Shown: piece by piece, positions 25,729 to 35,183 of the stretch | Numbering within the stretch: position 1 is the stretch's first letter | Layout: every line of letters starts with the position of its first letter | Source of the DNA: Dyella mobilis | GTDB lineage: Bacteria; Pseudomonadota; Gammaproteobacteria; Xanthomonadales; Rhodanobacteraceae | Assembly: GCF_016904945.1 (NCBI RefSeq) | Contig: NZ_JADIKF010000039.1 | Coordinates: 124,001-188,000 of the forward strand | Reading direction: 5' to 3' | Length of the DNA: 64,000 nt | Position numbers and translations under genes: made by a program | The notes under the pieces: generated by a model | The model's database searches: none | Told to the model about the DNA's origin: nothing | What the model saw: the letters and a program-made list of their open reading frames with translations, nothing else

Positions 25729-27108
25729 TCAGTTGGGTGCGGACAGGTCGTCCAGCAGGGCCTTCAGGAAGCGAGCCGCTTCGCCACCCGTTGCGGCGCG
25801 GTGATCGAAGGTGAGGCTGATCGGCATGCGGCGGTGCACTTCGATGCCACCCATCACCGCCACCACGTCGTGGCTGAGCTTGCCGGCACCGATGATCGCC
25901 ACGCACGGCGGCACCACCACAGGCGTGGCGTAGCGACCGGCGAACATGCCGAAGTTCGACAGGCTGATGGTGTAGCCGGAAAGCTCCGACGACGGAATCG
26001 TGCGGTCTTCCACCTGCGCACGCAGGCGCTGGATACCGGCGCGGATGCCGGCGCCGTCGAGTACGTCCGCATTACGCAGCGCGGGCACGAACAGGCCATC
26101 CTCCGTATCGACCGCGATGCCGATGTCCACGTGCGGATGCAGGGTGCGGCTGAGGTTCTTGCCGTCGAACCAGGCGTTGAGCGCCGGCACTGCCTTGCAA
26201 GCGGCCACGATCGCGCGGATCAGGCGGGCGGTGATGTCCTGCTTGCCGATCCAGCCGTGCAGGTCGGCGTCGTCCACCAACGTGGTGGGCACCACATTGG
26301 CGTGTGCGTCGGCCATCACGCGTGCCATGTTGCGGCGAACGCCCTTGAGCTGTTCCGGCTGGCCGCTGGCTTTGACGCTCGGCGGCGCCGTACGCACCGG
26401 CTTGCCGGCCTGCGACATTGGAGTGCGTGCCGGTTCGGTCGGCGGCAGTTCGGGGGCGAGATGACGGCCGACGGACGACGGCACGGATGCGCGGGCCGGA
26501 GCCGAGCCAAGGGCTGCGGTGCCGTTGGCGGCAGCGTTCTTGACGTCCTGCAGGGTCACCACGCCATCGGCGCCGGTCGGCTTCACGCGGGCGATGTCCA
26601 CCTTGAGCTTCTTGGCCAGCGCGCGCACAGCCGGCACGGCCTTCACGCCGCCGACGCTGGACGCCTGCTCGACGTGCACGTGGCTGCCGCTGATCATCGC
26701 ACCGACCACCGTGCCTTCGTCTTCGCGGTCAGCGGTCTTGCTGTCACCGGCTTCGATCTCGCCGCCTTCATCGGAGGCGGTGACCTTCTTGGGCTCGGCG
26801 GCGGGTTTCTTCGGGCCATGATGGTGGCCGGTGGCTTCTGCCTCGGCACGCTGCTTGGCGTTCGGGTCCGGTTCGAATTCGGCCAGTGCTGCACCGGTTT
26901 CGATCACGTCGCCCGCGGCGCCGTGCAGCTTGGTGACCTTGCCGGTGTAGGGCGAGGGCACGTCCACGACGGCCTTGGCGGTTTCCATCGACACCAGCGG
27001 GGCGTCGAGCTTGATGGTGTCGCCTTCTTTCACGTGCCATTCGACGACAGTTGCGTCGGGCAGGCCTTCGCCGAGGTCCGGCAGGTAGAACGTCTTGATA
27101 TCGGCCAT
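25729..27108 (-). CDS. pdhC: 2-oxoacid dehydrogenase E2 component (dihydrolipoamide acyltransferase)
   Basis: Encodes 459 residues. One lipoyl domain (residues 1-80, lipoylated Lys45 in METAKAVVDVP) is followed by an Ala/Pro linker, a peripheral-subunit-binding domain (VPAVRALAKKLKVDIARVKP) and the acyltransferase core. The core motif near residue 436 reads DHRAATGGEAARF, so the usual Asp of HxxxDG is Thr440. It is the last gene of an E1alpha-E1beta-E2 operon; E3 is not in the window. Pyruvate or branched-chain 2-oxoacids are both possible substrates. The symbol is chosen because E1alpha looks PdhA-like. Confidence 0.88.
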   Translation of the reverse strand: MADIKTFYLPDLGEGLPDATVVEWHVKEGDTIKLDAPLVSMETAKAVVDVPSPYTGKVTKLHGAAGDVIETGAALAEFEPDPNAKQRAEAEATGHHHGPKKPAAEPKKVTASDEGGEIEAGDSKTADREDEGTVVGAMISGSHVHVEQASSVGGVKAVPAVRALAKKLKVDIARVKPTGADGVVTLQDVKNAAANGTAALGSAPARASVPSSVGRHLAPELPPTEPARTPMSQAGKPVRTAPPSVKASGQPEQLKGVRRNMARVMADAHANVVPTTLVDDADLHGWIGKQDITARLIRAIVAACKAVPALNAWFDGKNLSRTLHPHVDIGIAVDTEDGLFVPALRNADVLDGAGIRAGIQRLRAQVEDRTIPSSELSGYTISLSNFGMFAGRYATPVVVPPCVAIIGAGKLSHDVVAVMGGIEVHRRMPISLTFDHRAATGGEAARFLKALLDDLSAPN

Positions 27109-27149
27109 GAGTCGGTTCCCGTAATCAGTCTTGATGTTCTTTATTTGCA

Positions 27150-27175
27150 GTCATCCCGGCAACGGCCGGGATGAC
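27150..27175. repeat. REP-like palindrome (GTCATCCCGG type)
   Basis: An 11-pair stem GTCATCCCGGC / GCCGGGATGAC with a short loop in the 81-base gap between the E1beta and E2 genes. A related GTCATCCCGG palindrome occurs at 48307-48338, suggesting a dispersed extragenic repeat family. Confidence 0.6.
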
Positions 27176-27189
27176 GTGTCGTTATGCGT

Positions 27190-28170
27190 TCAGGAGTTGG
27201 CGAGCGTGCGCTTGGCGGCTTCGACTACCCGCTCCGTGCTGGGCAGATACTTCATTTCCAGACGGAACAGCGGGATGTGCGTGTCGTAGCCGGTGACGCG
27301 CTCGACCGGTGCGAGCAGCTCGTACAGGCATTCCTCGGCGACGCGCGCGGCGATCTCCGCACCGAAACCCGCAGTCTTGGGAGCTTCGTGCACGATCACG
27401 CAGCGGCCGGTCTTCTGCACCGATTCGGCGATGGTGTCGAAGTCCAGCGGAGTGAGCGTGGCAACGTCGATCACTTCGGCGCTGATACCCTCCTCGGCCA
27501 GCGCATCGGCGGCTTCCAGCGCTTCCTTCACCTGCGCGCCCCAGGTCACGATGGTGACGTCGGTGCCGTCGCGCAGCACGAAGCACACGTCGAGTGGCAG
27601 TGCCTCGCCGTCATCCGGCACTTCTTCCTTGTACTGGCGATAGATGCGCTTGGGCTCGAAGAACATTACCGGATCCGGATCGCGGATCGCAGCGAGCAGC
27701 AAGCCATAGGCTCGTGCCGGCGAAGACGGCATCACCACGCGCAGGCCCGGGATGTTGGTGAACAGGTGCTCGTTCGCTTCGGAGTGATGCTCCGGTGCAC
27801 GGATACCGCCGCCCCACGGTGCGCGCCACACGGCCGGCACAGTGATGCGGCCGCGTGTGCGGTTGCGCAGGCGCGCGGCGTGGCAGGCGATCTGTTCCAT
27901 CATCGGGTAGATGAAGCCTTCGAACTGCGCTTCGGCCACCGGCTTCATGCCTTGCGCAGCCATGCCGACGGTGACGCCGGCGATGGTGGTTTCGTCCAGC
28001 GGCGTGTCGAGCACGCGCAGTTCGCCGAACTTTTCCTGCAGGCCCTGGGTGGCGCGGAACACACCACCGTTCACGCCCACGTCTTCGCCCAGCACCACGA
28101 CGCTTTCGTCGTGCGCCATTTCATAAGCAAGAGCCTGGGTGACGGCTTCGATAAGAGTGATCTGTGCCAT
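27190..28170 (-). CDS. pdhB: 2-oxoacid dehydrogenase E1 component, beta subunit
   Basis: A 326-residue beta subunit of a heterotetrameric thiamine-diphosphate E1. It shows VLGEDVGVNGGVFRATQGLQ near the N-terminus, the TPP-interacting PLDETTIAGVTVGMAAQG, and the conserved VIVHEAPKTAGFGAEIAARV near the C-terminus. It starts 3 bases after the E1alpha stop and is clearly co-transcribed. Together with E1alpha it decarboxylates the 2-oxoacid and acylates the lipoyl group of E2. Confidence 0.93.
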   Translation of the reverse strand: MAQITLIEAVTQALAYEMAHDESVVVLGEDVGVNGGVFRATQGLQEKFGELRVLDTPLDETTIAGVTVGMAAQGMKPVAEAQFEGFIYPMMEQIACHAARLRNRTRGRITVPAVWRAPWGGGIRAPEHHSEANEHLFTNIPGLRVVMPSSPARAYGLLLAAIRDPDPVMFFEPKRIYRQYKEEVPDDGEALPLDVCFVLRDGTDVTIVTWGAQVKEALEAADALAEEGISAEVIDVATLTPLDFDTIAESVQKTGRCVIVHEAPKTAGFGAEIAARVAEECLYELLAPVERVTGYDTHIPLFRLEMKYLPSTERVVEAAKRTLANS

Positions 28171-28173
28171 GGC

Positions 28174-29259
28174 TTAGTGCGCCTTCTTGTCGAGCGAGAG
28201 CGCGAGATCGCGCTGTTTGGCGAGGTCCGCGGGAACTTCGGCGAAGGTGTAGTCGAACATCGCGGTGACGGGCTGGGTCTTGGTTTCGAGGTAAGCGTTG
28301 ACCTCGTTATCCATCCACTCGTCGCACTCGTTCTTCCAGGCTTCTTCCTTCTGGTCGTCCCACACGCCCTTGGCGACCAGCCAGTTGCGCAGGCGCTTCA
28401 TCGGCTCCTTGGCCCAGGCGTCCTTCACTTCCTGTTCGCCGCGGTAGCGGCGGGCGTCGTCGGCGGTGGTGTGGTCGCTCAGGCGATAGGTGACCAGTTC
28501 CAGCACGCTGCCGCCCTGGCCGTTGCGGGCGCGCTCGAGCGCGTCTTCCATCGCCTTGCGCACGGCGATGATGTCGTTGCCGTCGACCTGCATGCAGAAC
28601 AGGCCGGCAGCGATACCCTTCTGGGCCAGCGTCGGCGCGCCGGACTGGATCTTGCGCGGCACCGAGATCGCCCACTGGTTGTTGACGATCACCGCAACCA
28701 TCGGCAGGTTCTGGGCGCCTGCGATGTTGATGGCACCGTAGAAGTCGCCCTTGGACGAGCCGCCGTCGCCGATGGTGCACACGGCCACGCGCTTTTCATT
28801 GCGGATCTTGAACGCCAGCGCCGAACCCGCGGCATGCAGGCATTGCGTGGCGATCGGCACCGACCAGGCGAAGTCGTGGCGCGCGGGTTCTTTCTGGTAA
28901 TCGTTGCCGCGCTCGTCGCCGCCCCAGTACATGTACACCTCGCGCGGCTGCACGCCGCGGTACAACTGTGCACCGTACTCACGGTAGCTCGGAGCCAGTA
29001 CGTCTTCGGGCTTCATGGCGCTGCCGACGCCGACGTGGGCGGCTTCGTGGCCCAGGCAGCTTGCATAAGTGCCGAGCTTGCCGGTACGTTGCAGTGCTAC
29101 CGACTTCGCGTCGAAGACGCGGGTCGACATCATCAGCTTGTACAGCTCGACCATTTGGTTGAGGTCTTTGGCGAACTCAGGCAGATCGTCACGGACCTGC
29201 TTGCCTTCGGCGTCGAGATATTGCAGATATTCGATTTCAAACTTGGCGGCGATGGACAC
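28174..29259 (-). CDS. pdhA: 2-oxoacid dehydrogenase E1 component, alpha subunit
   Basis: Encodes 361 residues. The start is the GTG at 29257-29259, preceded by GGGAG; the longer upstream frame looks non-coding. The TPP motif GDGGSSKGDFYGAINIAGAQ is followed by NNQWAISVP, with the phosphorylation-loop-like YRLSDHTTADDARRYR, as in Gram-positive-type PdhA and branched-chain E1alpha. It heads the E1alpha-E1beta-E2 operon, divergent from kynA. With tyrosine, tryptophan and peptide functions next door, branched-chain oxoacid oxidation is a real alternative. Confidence 0.9.
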   Translation of the reverse strand: MSIAAKFEIEYLQYLDAEGKQVRDDLPEFAKDLNQMVELYKLMMSTRVFDAKSVALQRTGKLGTYASCLGHEAAHVGVGSAMKPEDVLAPSYREYGAQLYRGVQPREVYMYWGGDERGNDYQKEPARHDFAWSVPIATQCLHAAGSALAFKIRNEKRVAVCTIGDGGSSKGDFYGAINIAGAQNLPMVAVIVNNQWAISVPRKIQSGAPTLAQKGIAAGLFCMQVDGNDIIAVRKAMEDALERARNGQGGSVLELVTYRLSDHTTADDARRYRGEQEVKDAWAKEPMKRLRNWLVAKGVWDDQKEEAWKNECDEWMDNEVNAYLETKTQPVTAMFDYTFAEVPADLAKQRDLALSLDKKAH

Positions 29260-29470
29260 GACTCGCTCCCGGGTGGGGTAAGGAAAAGATCTCTGCGGGG
29301 GAGGCGACGCCCATCCAGTGGGGCCGTACGCACAGGGAAAGTCCCGGACAAGACCACATTTTTTAGCAGGCAGCGATGTTGCGCTGCAAGGCACACCGCA
29401 GCATGCGATGCCGTACGTGGCCTCTTGCACGACCGGTTAACATGTGTCTTTTTGCGGGTTTGCGGGCGCC

Positions 29471-30319
29471 ATGACGGATAACCAGAGGGACCTCGAGGCG
29501 GGCATCCAGCTCGACCTGAACGGCCGGATGACCTATGGCGGCTACCTGCGGCTGGACCAGCTCTTGACCGCCCAGCAACCCGTCAGCCAGCCCCCGCATC
29601 ACGATGAAATGCTGTTTATCGTCCAGCATCAGGTGTCCGAGCTGTGGATGAAGCTGATTATTCACGAGCTCAAGCTGGCCATCGTGCATCTGCGCAACGA
29701 CGACCTGAATGCCTGCCTGAAAGTTCTTGCGCGGGTGAAACACGTGCAGCGGCAGCTGTTCGAGCAATGGGCGGTGCTGGAAACGCTCACGCCGTCGGAA
29801 TACCTGGAATTCCGCGATGCGCTCGGTTCCTCGTCCGGGTTCCAGTCGCTGCAATACCGCATGATCGAATTCATGCTCGGCAACAAGAACGCGCAGATGC
29901 TCAAGGTGTTCGACTGCGACCCGGCGGCGCAGGCGCTGTTGCGCGAAGTGCTGGATGCGCCGGGCCTGTACGACGAGTTCCTGCGCTATCTGGCGCGCCG
30001 CGGCCACGCGGTGCCGGCGGCGCGCGTGGAGCGCGATTGGAGCGAGCCGTATCAACGCCACGACGATTTGCTGCCGGTGTTCAAGCGCATATACGAAGAG
30101 CGGGGGAAGTTTTGGCCGGAATACCACATGTGCGAGCAGCTGGTGGACGTGGAGGAAAGTTTCCAGCTTTGGCGTTTCCGCCACATGAAAACCGTGGAAC
30201 GGATCATCGGACATCGCCGCGGCACGGGCGGTTCCTCGGGCGTGGCCTTTCTGAAGAAGGCGTTGGAGCTGGAGTTTTTCCCGGAGCTGCTGGACGTACG
30301 CACCGTTTTGGGCAGCTGA
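29471..30319 (+). CDS. kynA: Tryptophan 2,3-dioxygenase
   Basis: A 282-residue haem enzyme that opens the indole ring of L-tryptophan to N-formylkynurenine. The N-terminus [13 protein letters not shown] and [40 protein letters not shown], and the region around [20 protein letters not shown] (haem-binding His and substrate loop) are diagnostic. The ATG at 29471 gives the typical start. It is divergent from the E1alpha operon and about 100 bases upstream of a peptide transporter gene. The other kynurenine-pathway genes are not in the window. Confidence 0.95.
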   Translation: MTDNQRDLEAGIQLDLNGRMTYGGYLRLDQLLTAQQPVSQPPHHDEMLFIVQHQVSELWMKLIIHELKLAIVHLRNDDLNACLKVLARVKHVQRQLFEQWAVLETLTPSEYLEFRDALGSSSGFQSLQYRMIEFMLGNKNAQMLKVFDCDPAAQALLREVLDAPGLYDEFLRYLARRGHAVPAARVERDWSEPYQRHDDLLPVFKRIYEERGKFWPEYHMCEQLVDVEESFQLWRFRHMKTVERIIGHRRGTGGSSGVAFLKKALELEFFPELLDVRTVLGS

Positions 30320-30425
30320 CGTTCGCAGCATCCCCGCTCCGGCGGAGGACCGTTGTTGCGATGCATTTGACGAAAACGTGTCGCGCCCGTTACATCTTTT
30401 GAATCCACAGCCCAGGGGTATCTCC

Positions 30426-31934
30426 GTGAGTCAGAGTTCCGAAGCCGGTACGGTCGCCGCAAACGACTTTCCGCAATTGTTCGGCCACCCGCGTCCGCTG
30501 TGGATGCTGTTCATGACCGAATTCTGGGAGCGTTTCGCGTTCTACAGCGTGAGCTGGGCGCTGGCCTTGTACATCGTGGCGCAGTTCTACCACGGCGATG
30601 CTTCGGGTCAGGGCTGGGCCAGCGGCATCTTCGGCTCGTACACCGCTCTGGTCTATGCCTCGGGCATTTTTGGAGGCTACGTCGCCGACAAGCTGATCGG
30701 CTATCAACGCTCGATCCTGCTCGGCGCGCTGGTCATGGCAGCCGGCCTGTTCGCCATCATGTTGCCGAGCAAAGAGGCCATGCTGCTGGGCCTGGCGATG
30801 GTGGTGGTCGGCAACGGCCTGTTCAAACCGAATATTTCGTCGATGGTCGGCAAGCTGTACGCGCCGGGTGACGAGCGCCGCGATGCAGGCTTCACGTTGT
30901 TCTACATGGGCATCAATGCCGGCGCCTTCATCGCGCCGCTGGTGACCGGCTGGCTGGCCAGCTATTTCACCGATACCCCGATGGAGCAGAACTATCGCAT
31001 CGTGTTTGGGGCGGCCGGTGCCGGCATGCTGCTGAGCCTGCTGTGGTTCTGGTTCGGCCGGCGCAGCTTGCGCGACGTGGGGCGCCCGGCGCCGGAAGCA
31101 TCAAGCCGCATGCGCGTGCTGTGGGTGGCCGCGGGCGTGGTCGTGGCGATTCCGCTGGTGTATCTGCTGTTTTCCCGGATCGGTGCGGTCGGCTTGCAGT
31201 GGCTGCTCGGCCTGCTCTTCATCGGTGTCGCGGCGATGCTCATTATCGAGGCGATTCGCCACGACCGGATCCAGGTCGAGCGCGTCATCGCCATGATGAT
31301 CATTTTCGTATTCAGCCTGCTGTTCTGGATGTTCTATTACCAGTTCGGCACGTCGTTCAATTTCCTGGCGGAAAACATCGTCGATCGCAAGATATTCGGC
31401 GGCTGGATGTTTCCGGTCGGCTGGTTTCAATCGATGACGCCGCTGGGCATCATCGTGCTGGCGCCGGTCATGGCGTTCGTGTGGTCGTTGCTGGCCAAGC
31501 GGCGTCTGGAGCCCTCGATTCCGCGCAAGTTCGGCCTGGGCCTGATCTTCAACGGCTTGGGGTTCCTGGTGCTGATCTATGCGCTGTCACACCTGGTGGA
31601 TGGCCGCGGGATGATTCCGTTCTGGCCGTTGACCACCTGCTACATGCTGCAGACCGTAGGTGAGCTGAGTCTGTCGCCGATCGGCCTGTCGATGGTGACC
31701 AAGCTGGCACCGCCGCGCCTGGTAGGGCTGGCGATGGGGGGCTGGTTCCTGTCGATTGCCGTGGGCGGCAACCTCTCGGGCCTGGTGGCAGCACGCATCA
31801 GCGGCGAGACCGGCATGACCGCCGCCTCGGCGTTGAGCGGCTTCACGTTCTGCTTCTGGGTGCTGGGCGCTGCCGGTGTGCTGCTGCTGCTGATTTCGCC
31901 GCTGGTCAATCGGCTGATGCACGGCGTGAAGTAG
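30426..31934 (+). CDS. Proton-dependent peptide transporter, POT/PTR family
   Basis: A 502-residue inner-membrane protein with 12-14 helices. It begins at GTG 30426, preceded by AGGGG at suitable distance; an in-frame GTG at 30378 is a less likely start. The POT signature EFWERFAFYSVSWALAL near the N-terminus and the second signature GNGLFKPNISSMVGKLY are clear. It imports di- and tripeptides with protons. Its place between amino-acid catabolic genes suggests it supplies them. The gene is convergent with the MarR gene. Confidence 0.92.
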   Translation: MSQSSEAGTVAANDFPQLFGHPRPLWMLFMTEFWERFAFYSVSWALALYIVAQFYHGDASGQGWASGIFGSYTALVYASGIFGGYVADKLIGYQRSILLGALVMAAGLFAIMLPSKEAMLLGLAMVVVGNGLFKPNISSMVGKLYAPGDERRDAGFTLFYMGINAGAFIAPLVTGWLASYFTDTPMEQNYRIVFGAAGAGMLLSLLWFWFGRRSLRDVGRPAPEASSRMRVLWVAAGVVVAIPLVYLLFSRIGAVGLQWLLGLLFIGVAAMLIIEAIRHDRIQVERVIAMMIIFVFSLLFWMFYYQFGTSFNFLAENIVDRKIFGGWMFPVGWFQSMTPLGIIVLAPVMAFVWSLLAKRRLEPSIPRKFGLGLIFNGLGFLVLIYALSHLVDGRGMIPFWPLTTCYMLQTVGELSLSPIGLSMVTKLAPPRLVGLAMGGWFLSIAVGGNLSGLVAARISGETGMTAASALSGFTFCFWVLGAAGVLLLLISPLVNRLMHGVK

Positions 31935-31944
31935 TGGCCGGGCA

Positions 31945-31984
31945 CGGCGAGAGGCGAGTGGCGAAGTCCGCCTGCTTCTCGCCG
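31945..31984. terminator. Hairpin between convergent genes
   Basis: Perfect 8-base arms CGGCGAGA and TCTCGCCG enclose an inner G/C-rich repeat. It lies between the POT and MarR stops and is probably bidirectional, but there is no T run. Confidence 0.45.
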
Positions 31985-31992
31985 CGACGAAT

Positions 31993-32466
31993 TTATTTCT
32001 GCTCGACCGGCTGCAGTTTGTCCAGAATTTTGGTCAGCCACTGCTGTTCTTCCTGATCCAGCTTCTCCAGCACCTCGCGCTCACGCGCACGCGCCATCGG
32101 CGCGACGTCGTCGTGGATCAACCACCCGGCCTCGGTAAGGCTCAGCACTGAGCGACGCTTGTCGCCATCATCCGTGTCGCGATGCACGCGCCTGGCCGCC
32201 ACCAGGCGGGCCAATGCGCGGCTGACCGCCACCTTGTCCATCGCGGTGCGCTCGGCCACCTGGCGAGCGGAGAGCCCATGAAAACGGGCCAGCACCGCCA
32301 TGACGCGCCATTCGGTCACGCTCAGGTCGTAGCGGCGCTGGTAATCGTCCGCGATCGCCTGACTCACCGTATTGGAGAGGATCGATAGCCGATAAGGCAG
32401 GAAGTGCTCCAATTCCAGGGGGGCGTGTTCGGCCCCGGCGGGAGCGGGCTTGCGCGGGTGGGACAT
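31993..32466 (-). CDS. MarR-family transcriptional regulator, likely of tyrosine catabolism
   Basis: Encodes 157 residues, starting at the ATG at 32464-32466 (AAGGA upstream). It shows the MarR winged helix-turn-helix (LSVTEWRVMAVLARFHGLSA, RQVAERTAMDKVAVSRALAR) and the wing DTDDGDKRRSVLSLTEAGW. It is divergent from hpd with 114 bases between them, and an 18-base imperfect palindrome lies in that gap. Regulators of this family often repress the adjacent catabolic genes and respond to an aromatic intermediate. That role is inferred from context. Confidence 0.87.
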   Translation of the reverse strand: MSHPRKPAPAGAEHAPLELEHFLPYRLSILSNTVSQAIADDYQRRYDLSVTEWRVMAVLARFHGLSARQVAERTAMDKVAVSRALARLVAARRVHRDTDDGDKRRSVLSLTEAGWLIHDDVAPMARAREREVLEKLDQEEQQWLTKILDKLQPVEQK

Positions 32467-32487
32467 TGCGGCAGTGTTCCTTGCAAT

Positions 32488-32505
32488 TAGTTTCACATGT
32501 AACTA
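32488..32505. promoter_or_regulatory. Candidate MarR operator
   Basis: TAGTTTCACATGTAACTA is an 18-base imperfect palindrome (TAGTT arms paired with AACTA) of the size and A/T-edged form bound by MarR dimers. It begins 22 bases upstream of the marR start and ends 75 bases before hpd. Followed by TATAACG, it may overlap promoter elements of either gene. Confidence 0.55.
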
Positions 32506-32580
32506 TAACGTTGATCTTATCCCGATGGTGGCACGCTCCCGTGGCCGCCGTCGCGCATCGACTTTAGTCAGGAGAGCGCC

Positions 32581-33675
32581 ATGAACGCCCAGCCCAATCT
32601 CGGCATGCAGGTCACCACCTTCGAAAACCCCATGGGTATCGATGGGTTCGAATTCGTCGAGTTTGCCGCACCGGCCGGCCGCAGTGGCGAATTGCACGCT
32701 CTCTTCAAGAGCATGGGCTTCACCGCCGTACTCAAGCACAAAAGCCGGGCGATCACGGTTTATCGCCAGGGCGGCGTGAATTTCCTGGTCAATGAAGAGC
32801 CGAACTCCTTCGCCGCCGATTTCGCCGCCAAGCATGGCCCTTGCGCGTGCGGCTTCGCGATCCGCTTCAAGAAGCCCGCTGGCGAAGTGCTGAAGGTGGT
32901 GCTGGGCAATGGCGGCGAGGCATCGACCGACAAGGCCGAAACCAAGGCCGTGAACGCGCCGGTGGTGAAGGGCATCGGCGATTGCATGCTTTACCTGGTG
33001 GATCGCTACGGCAGCGCGGGCAACGTCTACGACGGCGACTACGCGCCGATACCGGGCGCCGATCAGGACCCGGCCGGATTCGGCCTGACCTTTATCGATC
33101 ACCTCACGCACAATCTCTATTTCGGCAACATGCAGAAGTGGTCCGACTACTACGAGCGCCTGTTCAATTTCCGCGAGATCCGCTACTTCGACATCAAGGG
33201 CGCCAAGACCGGCCTGGTGTCCAAGGCGATGACCGCTCCGGACGGCATCGTGCGCATTCCGCTCAACGAATCGAGCGACCCCAAGAGCCAGATCAACGAA
33301 TACCTCGATGCCTACCATGGCGAAGGCATCCAGCACATCGCCTGCTTCACTGACAACATCTACGACACGGTGGAAGCGATGCGCGCAAAGGGGGTGGAAT
33401 TCCTCGATACGCCGGAAACCTATTTCGACGTGATCGACATGCGCATTCCCAACCATGGCGAAGACGTGCCGCGCCTGGCCAAGAACAAGATCCTGATCGA
33501 TGCCGATCAGGAAACCAAGCAACGCAAGCTGCTGCAGATTTTCACCCAGAACAACATCGGCCCGATCTTCTTCGAAATCATCCAGCGCAAGGGCAACGAA
33601 GGTTTCGGCGAGGGCAATTTCCAGGCCTTGTTCGAATCGATCGAGCGCGATCAGATGAAGCGCGGCGTGCTGTAA
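32581..33675 (+). CDS. hppD: 4-Hydroxyphenylpyruvate dioxygenase
   Basis: A 364-residue Fe(II) enzyme converting 4-hydroxyphenylpyruvate to homogentisate. It has two vicinal-oxygen-chelate domains. The C-terminal one carries the metal ligands in FIDHLTHNLYFGN, GEGIQHIACFTDN and FFEIIQRKG. Length is normal, and GGAG precedes the ATG. It heads the same-strand cluster hpd, hmgA, fah for phenylalanine/tyrosine breakdown, with the divergent MarR regulator upstream. Confidence 0.96.
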   Translation: MNAQPNLGMQVTTFENPMGIDGFEFVEFAAPAGRSGELHALFKSMGFTAVLKHKSRAITVYRQGGVNFLVNEEPNSFAADFAAKHGPCACGFAIRFKKPAGEVLKVVLGNGGEASTDKAETKAVNAPVVKGIGDCMLYLVDRYGSAGNVYDGDYAPIPGADQDPAGFGLTFIDHLTHNLYFGNMQKWSDYYERLFNFREIRYFDIKGAKTGLVSKAMTAPDGIVRIPLNESSDPKSQINEYLDAYHGEGIQHIACFTDNIYDTVEAMRAKGVEFLDTPETYFDVIDMRIPNHGEDVPRLAKNKILIDADQETKQRKLLQIFTQNNIGPIFFEIIQRKGNEGFGEGNFQALFESIERDQMKRGVL

Positions 33676-33738
33676 GCACGGCATCGATCTTTCCCGGGGC
33701 GGATGGGATGCCCGTCGTTCTAAAGTAGATCCTCACCG

Positions 33739-33765
33739 CACCTCTGCTCCGCTGGAACAGAGGTG
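33739..33765 (+). other. Hairpin in the hpd-hmgA gap
   Basis: Perfect 8-base arms CACCTCTG and CAGAGGTG with inner pairing TCC/GGA give a stable stem-loop ending 24 bases before the hmgA ATG. There is no T run, so it is more likely a processing, attenuation or protein-binding element than a terminator. Confidence 0.5.
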
Positions 33766-33789
33766 TTCTGACAAAGAGTGACGCGTGTA

Positions 33790-35088
33790 ATGGAATCGAA
33801 GGGTTACCAATCCGGCTTCGGCAACGAGTTCGCCAGCGAAGCGATCGAAGGTGTCTTGCCCAAGGGCCAGAATTCGCCGCAGCGCGTCGCGCACGGACTG
33901 TATGCAGAACAGTTGTCGGGCAGTGCTTTCACCGCACCCCGGCACAGCAATCGCCGCAGCTGGTTGTATCGCATTCGGCCGGCGGCGATGCATCAACCTT
34001 TCCAACCGCATCCGCACGCCACCTTCCACAACCGGTTTGACGAGGCGCCGGCCACGCCCAACCAGCTGCGTTGGGATCCGTGGCCGATGCCGAACAAGCC
34101 CACGGATTTCGTCGACGGTCTGGTAACGCTGGCCGGCAACGGCGGCCCCGCCGAGCAGGCAGGTTGCGGTATCCACGTGTATGTGGCCAACAGCCCGATG
34201 AAAGGGCGTTTCTTTTACGACGCCGACGGCGAGCTGCTGATCGTGCCGCAGCAGGGAAGGCTGCGCATCGCTACCGAAATGGGCGTGCTCGAGGTCAAGC
34301 CGCTCGAAGTGGCGGTCATTCCCCGTGGCGTGCGCTTCCGCGTCGAGCTGCCAGACGGCGAGGCTCGCGGCTACGTTGCCGAAAACTTCGGTGCCTTGCT
34401 GCGCTTGCCGGACCTGGGTCCCATCGGTGCCAATTCGATGGCCTTGCCTCGCGATTTCCTCACCCCGCACGCGGCCTACGAGGACGTGGAAGGGGATTTC
34501 GAACTCATCAACAAGTTCCAGGGTTCCTTGTGGAGCGCACGCATCGGCCATTCGCCGCTGGACGTGGTGGCGTGGCATGGCAACTACGCGCCCTACAAAT
34601 ACGATCTGACTCATTTCAACACAGTCGGCTCGATCAGCGTGGATCATCCCGATCCGTCGATTTTCACCGTGCTGACCTCGCCTAGCGATACGCCCGGGAC
34701 GGCGAACGCAGACTTCGTGATTTTTCCGCCGCGCTGGCTGGTGGCCGAGCACACCTTCCGCCCCCCGTATTTCCACCGCAACGTGGCCAGCGAATTCATG
34801 GGGCTGATTGAAGGTGTCTACGACGCCAAGGCCGGCGGCTTCGCCCCGGGCGGCGCGAGCTTGCACAATTGCATGAGCGGTCACGGCCCGGATGCGGCCA
34901 GTTTCGAAAAAGCCAGTGTCGCCGACGTGAGCAGGCCGGACCATCTCACTGGAACGATGGCTTTCATGTTCGAAACGCGCAAGGTGATCCATCCGACCCG
35001 CCAGGCGCTCGATGCCCCGCAATTGCAGCACGACTACTACCAGTGCTGGCAGGGCATCGCCAAGCACTTCGATCCGAACCGCGCGTAA
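33790..35088 (+). CDS. hmgA: Homogentisate 1,2-dioxygenase
   Basis: A 432-residue ring-cleaving Fe(II) enzyme that turns homogentisate into maleylacetoacetate. It begins [20 protein letters not shown], the typical N-terminus, so the ATG at 33790 is preferred over the in-frame GTG at 33778. Metal-site motifs include [18 protein letters not shown] and [15 protein letters not shown]. It is second in the tyrosine-degradation cluster, 114 bases after hpd. Confidence 0.96.
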   Translation: MESKGYQSGFGNEFASEAIEGVLPKGQNSPQRVAHGLYAEQLSGSAFTAPRHSNRRSWLYRIRPAAMHQPFQPHPHATFHNRFDEAPATPNQLRWDPWPMPNKPTDFVDGLVTLAGNGGPAEQAGCGIHVYVANSPMKGRFFYDADGELLIVPQQGRLRIATEMGVLEVKPLEVAVIPRGVRFRVELPDGEARGYVAENFGALLRLPDLGPIGANSMALPRDFLTPHAAYEDVEGDFELINKFQGSLWSARIGHSPLDVVAWHGNYAPYKYDLTHFNTVGSISVDHPDPSIFTVLTSPSDTPGTANADFVIFPPRWLVAEHTFRPPYFHRNVASEFMGLIEGVYDAKAGGFAPGGASLHNCMSGHGPDAASFEKASVADVSRPDHLTGTMAFMFETRKVIHPTRQALDAPQLQHDYYQCWQGIAKHFDPNRA

Positions 35089-35091
35089 AAT
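35086..35091 (+). promoter_or_regulatory. Candidate -10 element of fah (TAAAAT)
   Basis: TAAAAT overlaps the hmgA stop codon, 92 bases before fah, so fah may have its own promoter besides read-through. Confidence 0.3.
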
Positions 35092-35183
35092 AGCCGGTCA
35101 GTTGCGCGCCGTCGTCGAACCGCAGCCACCGTCAATCAACGATGTAATGGGCTGCCTATCCAGGCAGCCGATGGAGCAAACGC

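Noticed and set aside
25720..29481. Long plus-strand open frames (484 and 765 codons) opposite the 2-oxoacid dehydrogenase genes.
   Set aside because: They are antisense to E2, E1beta and E1alpha, whose domains are unmistakable. The frames stay open only because of high GC and strong codon bias and have no recognisable domains.
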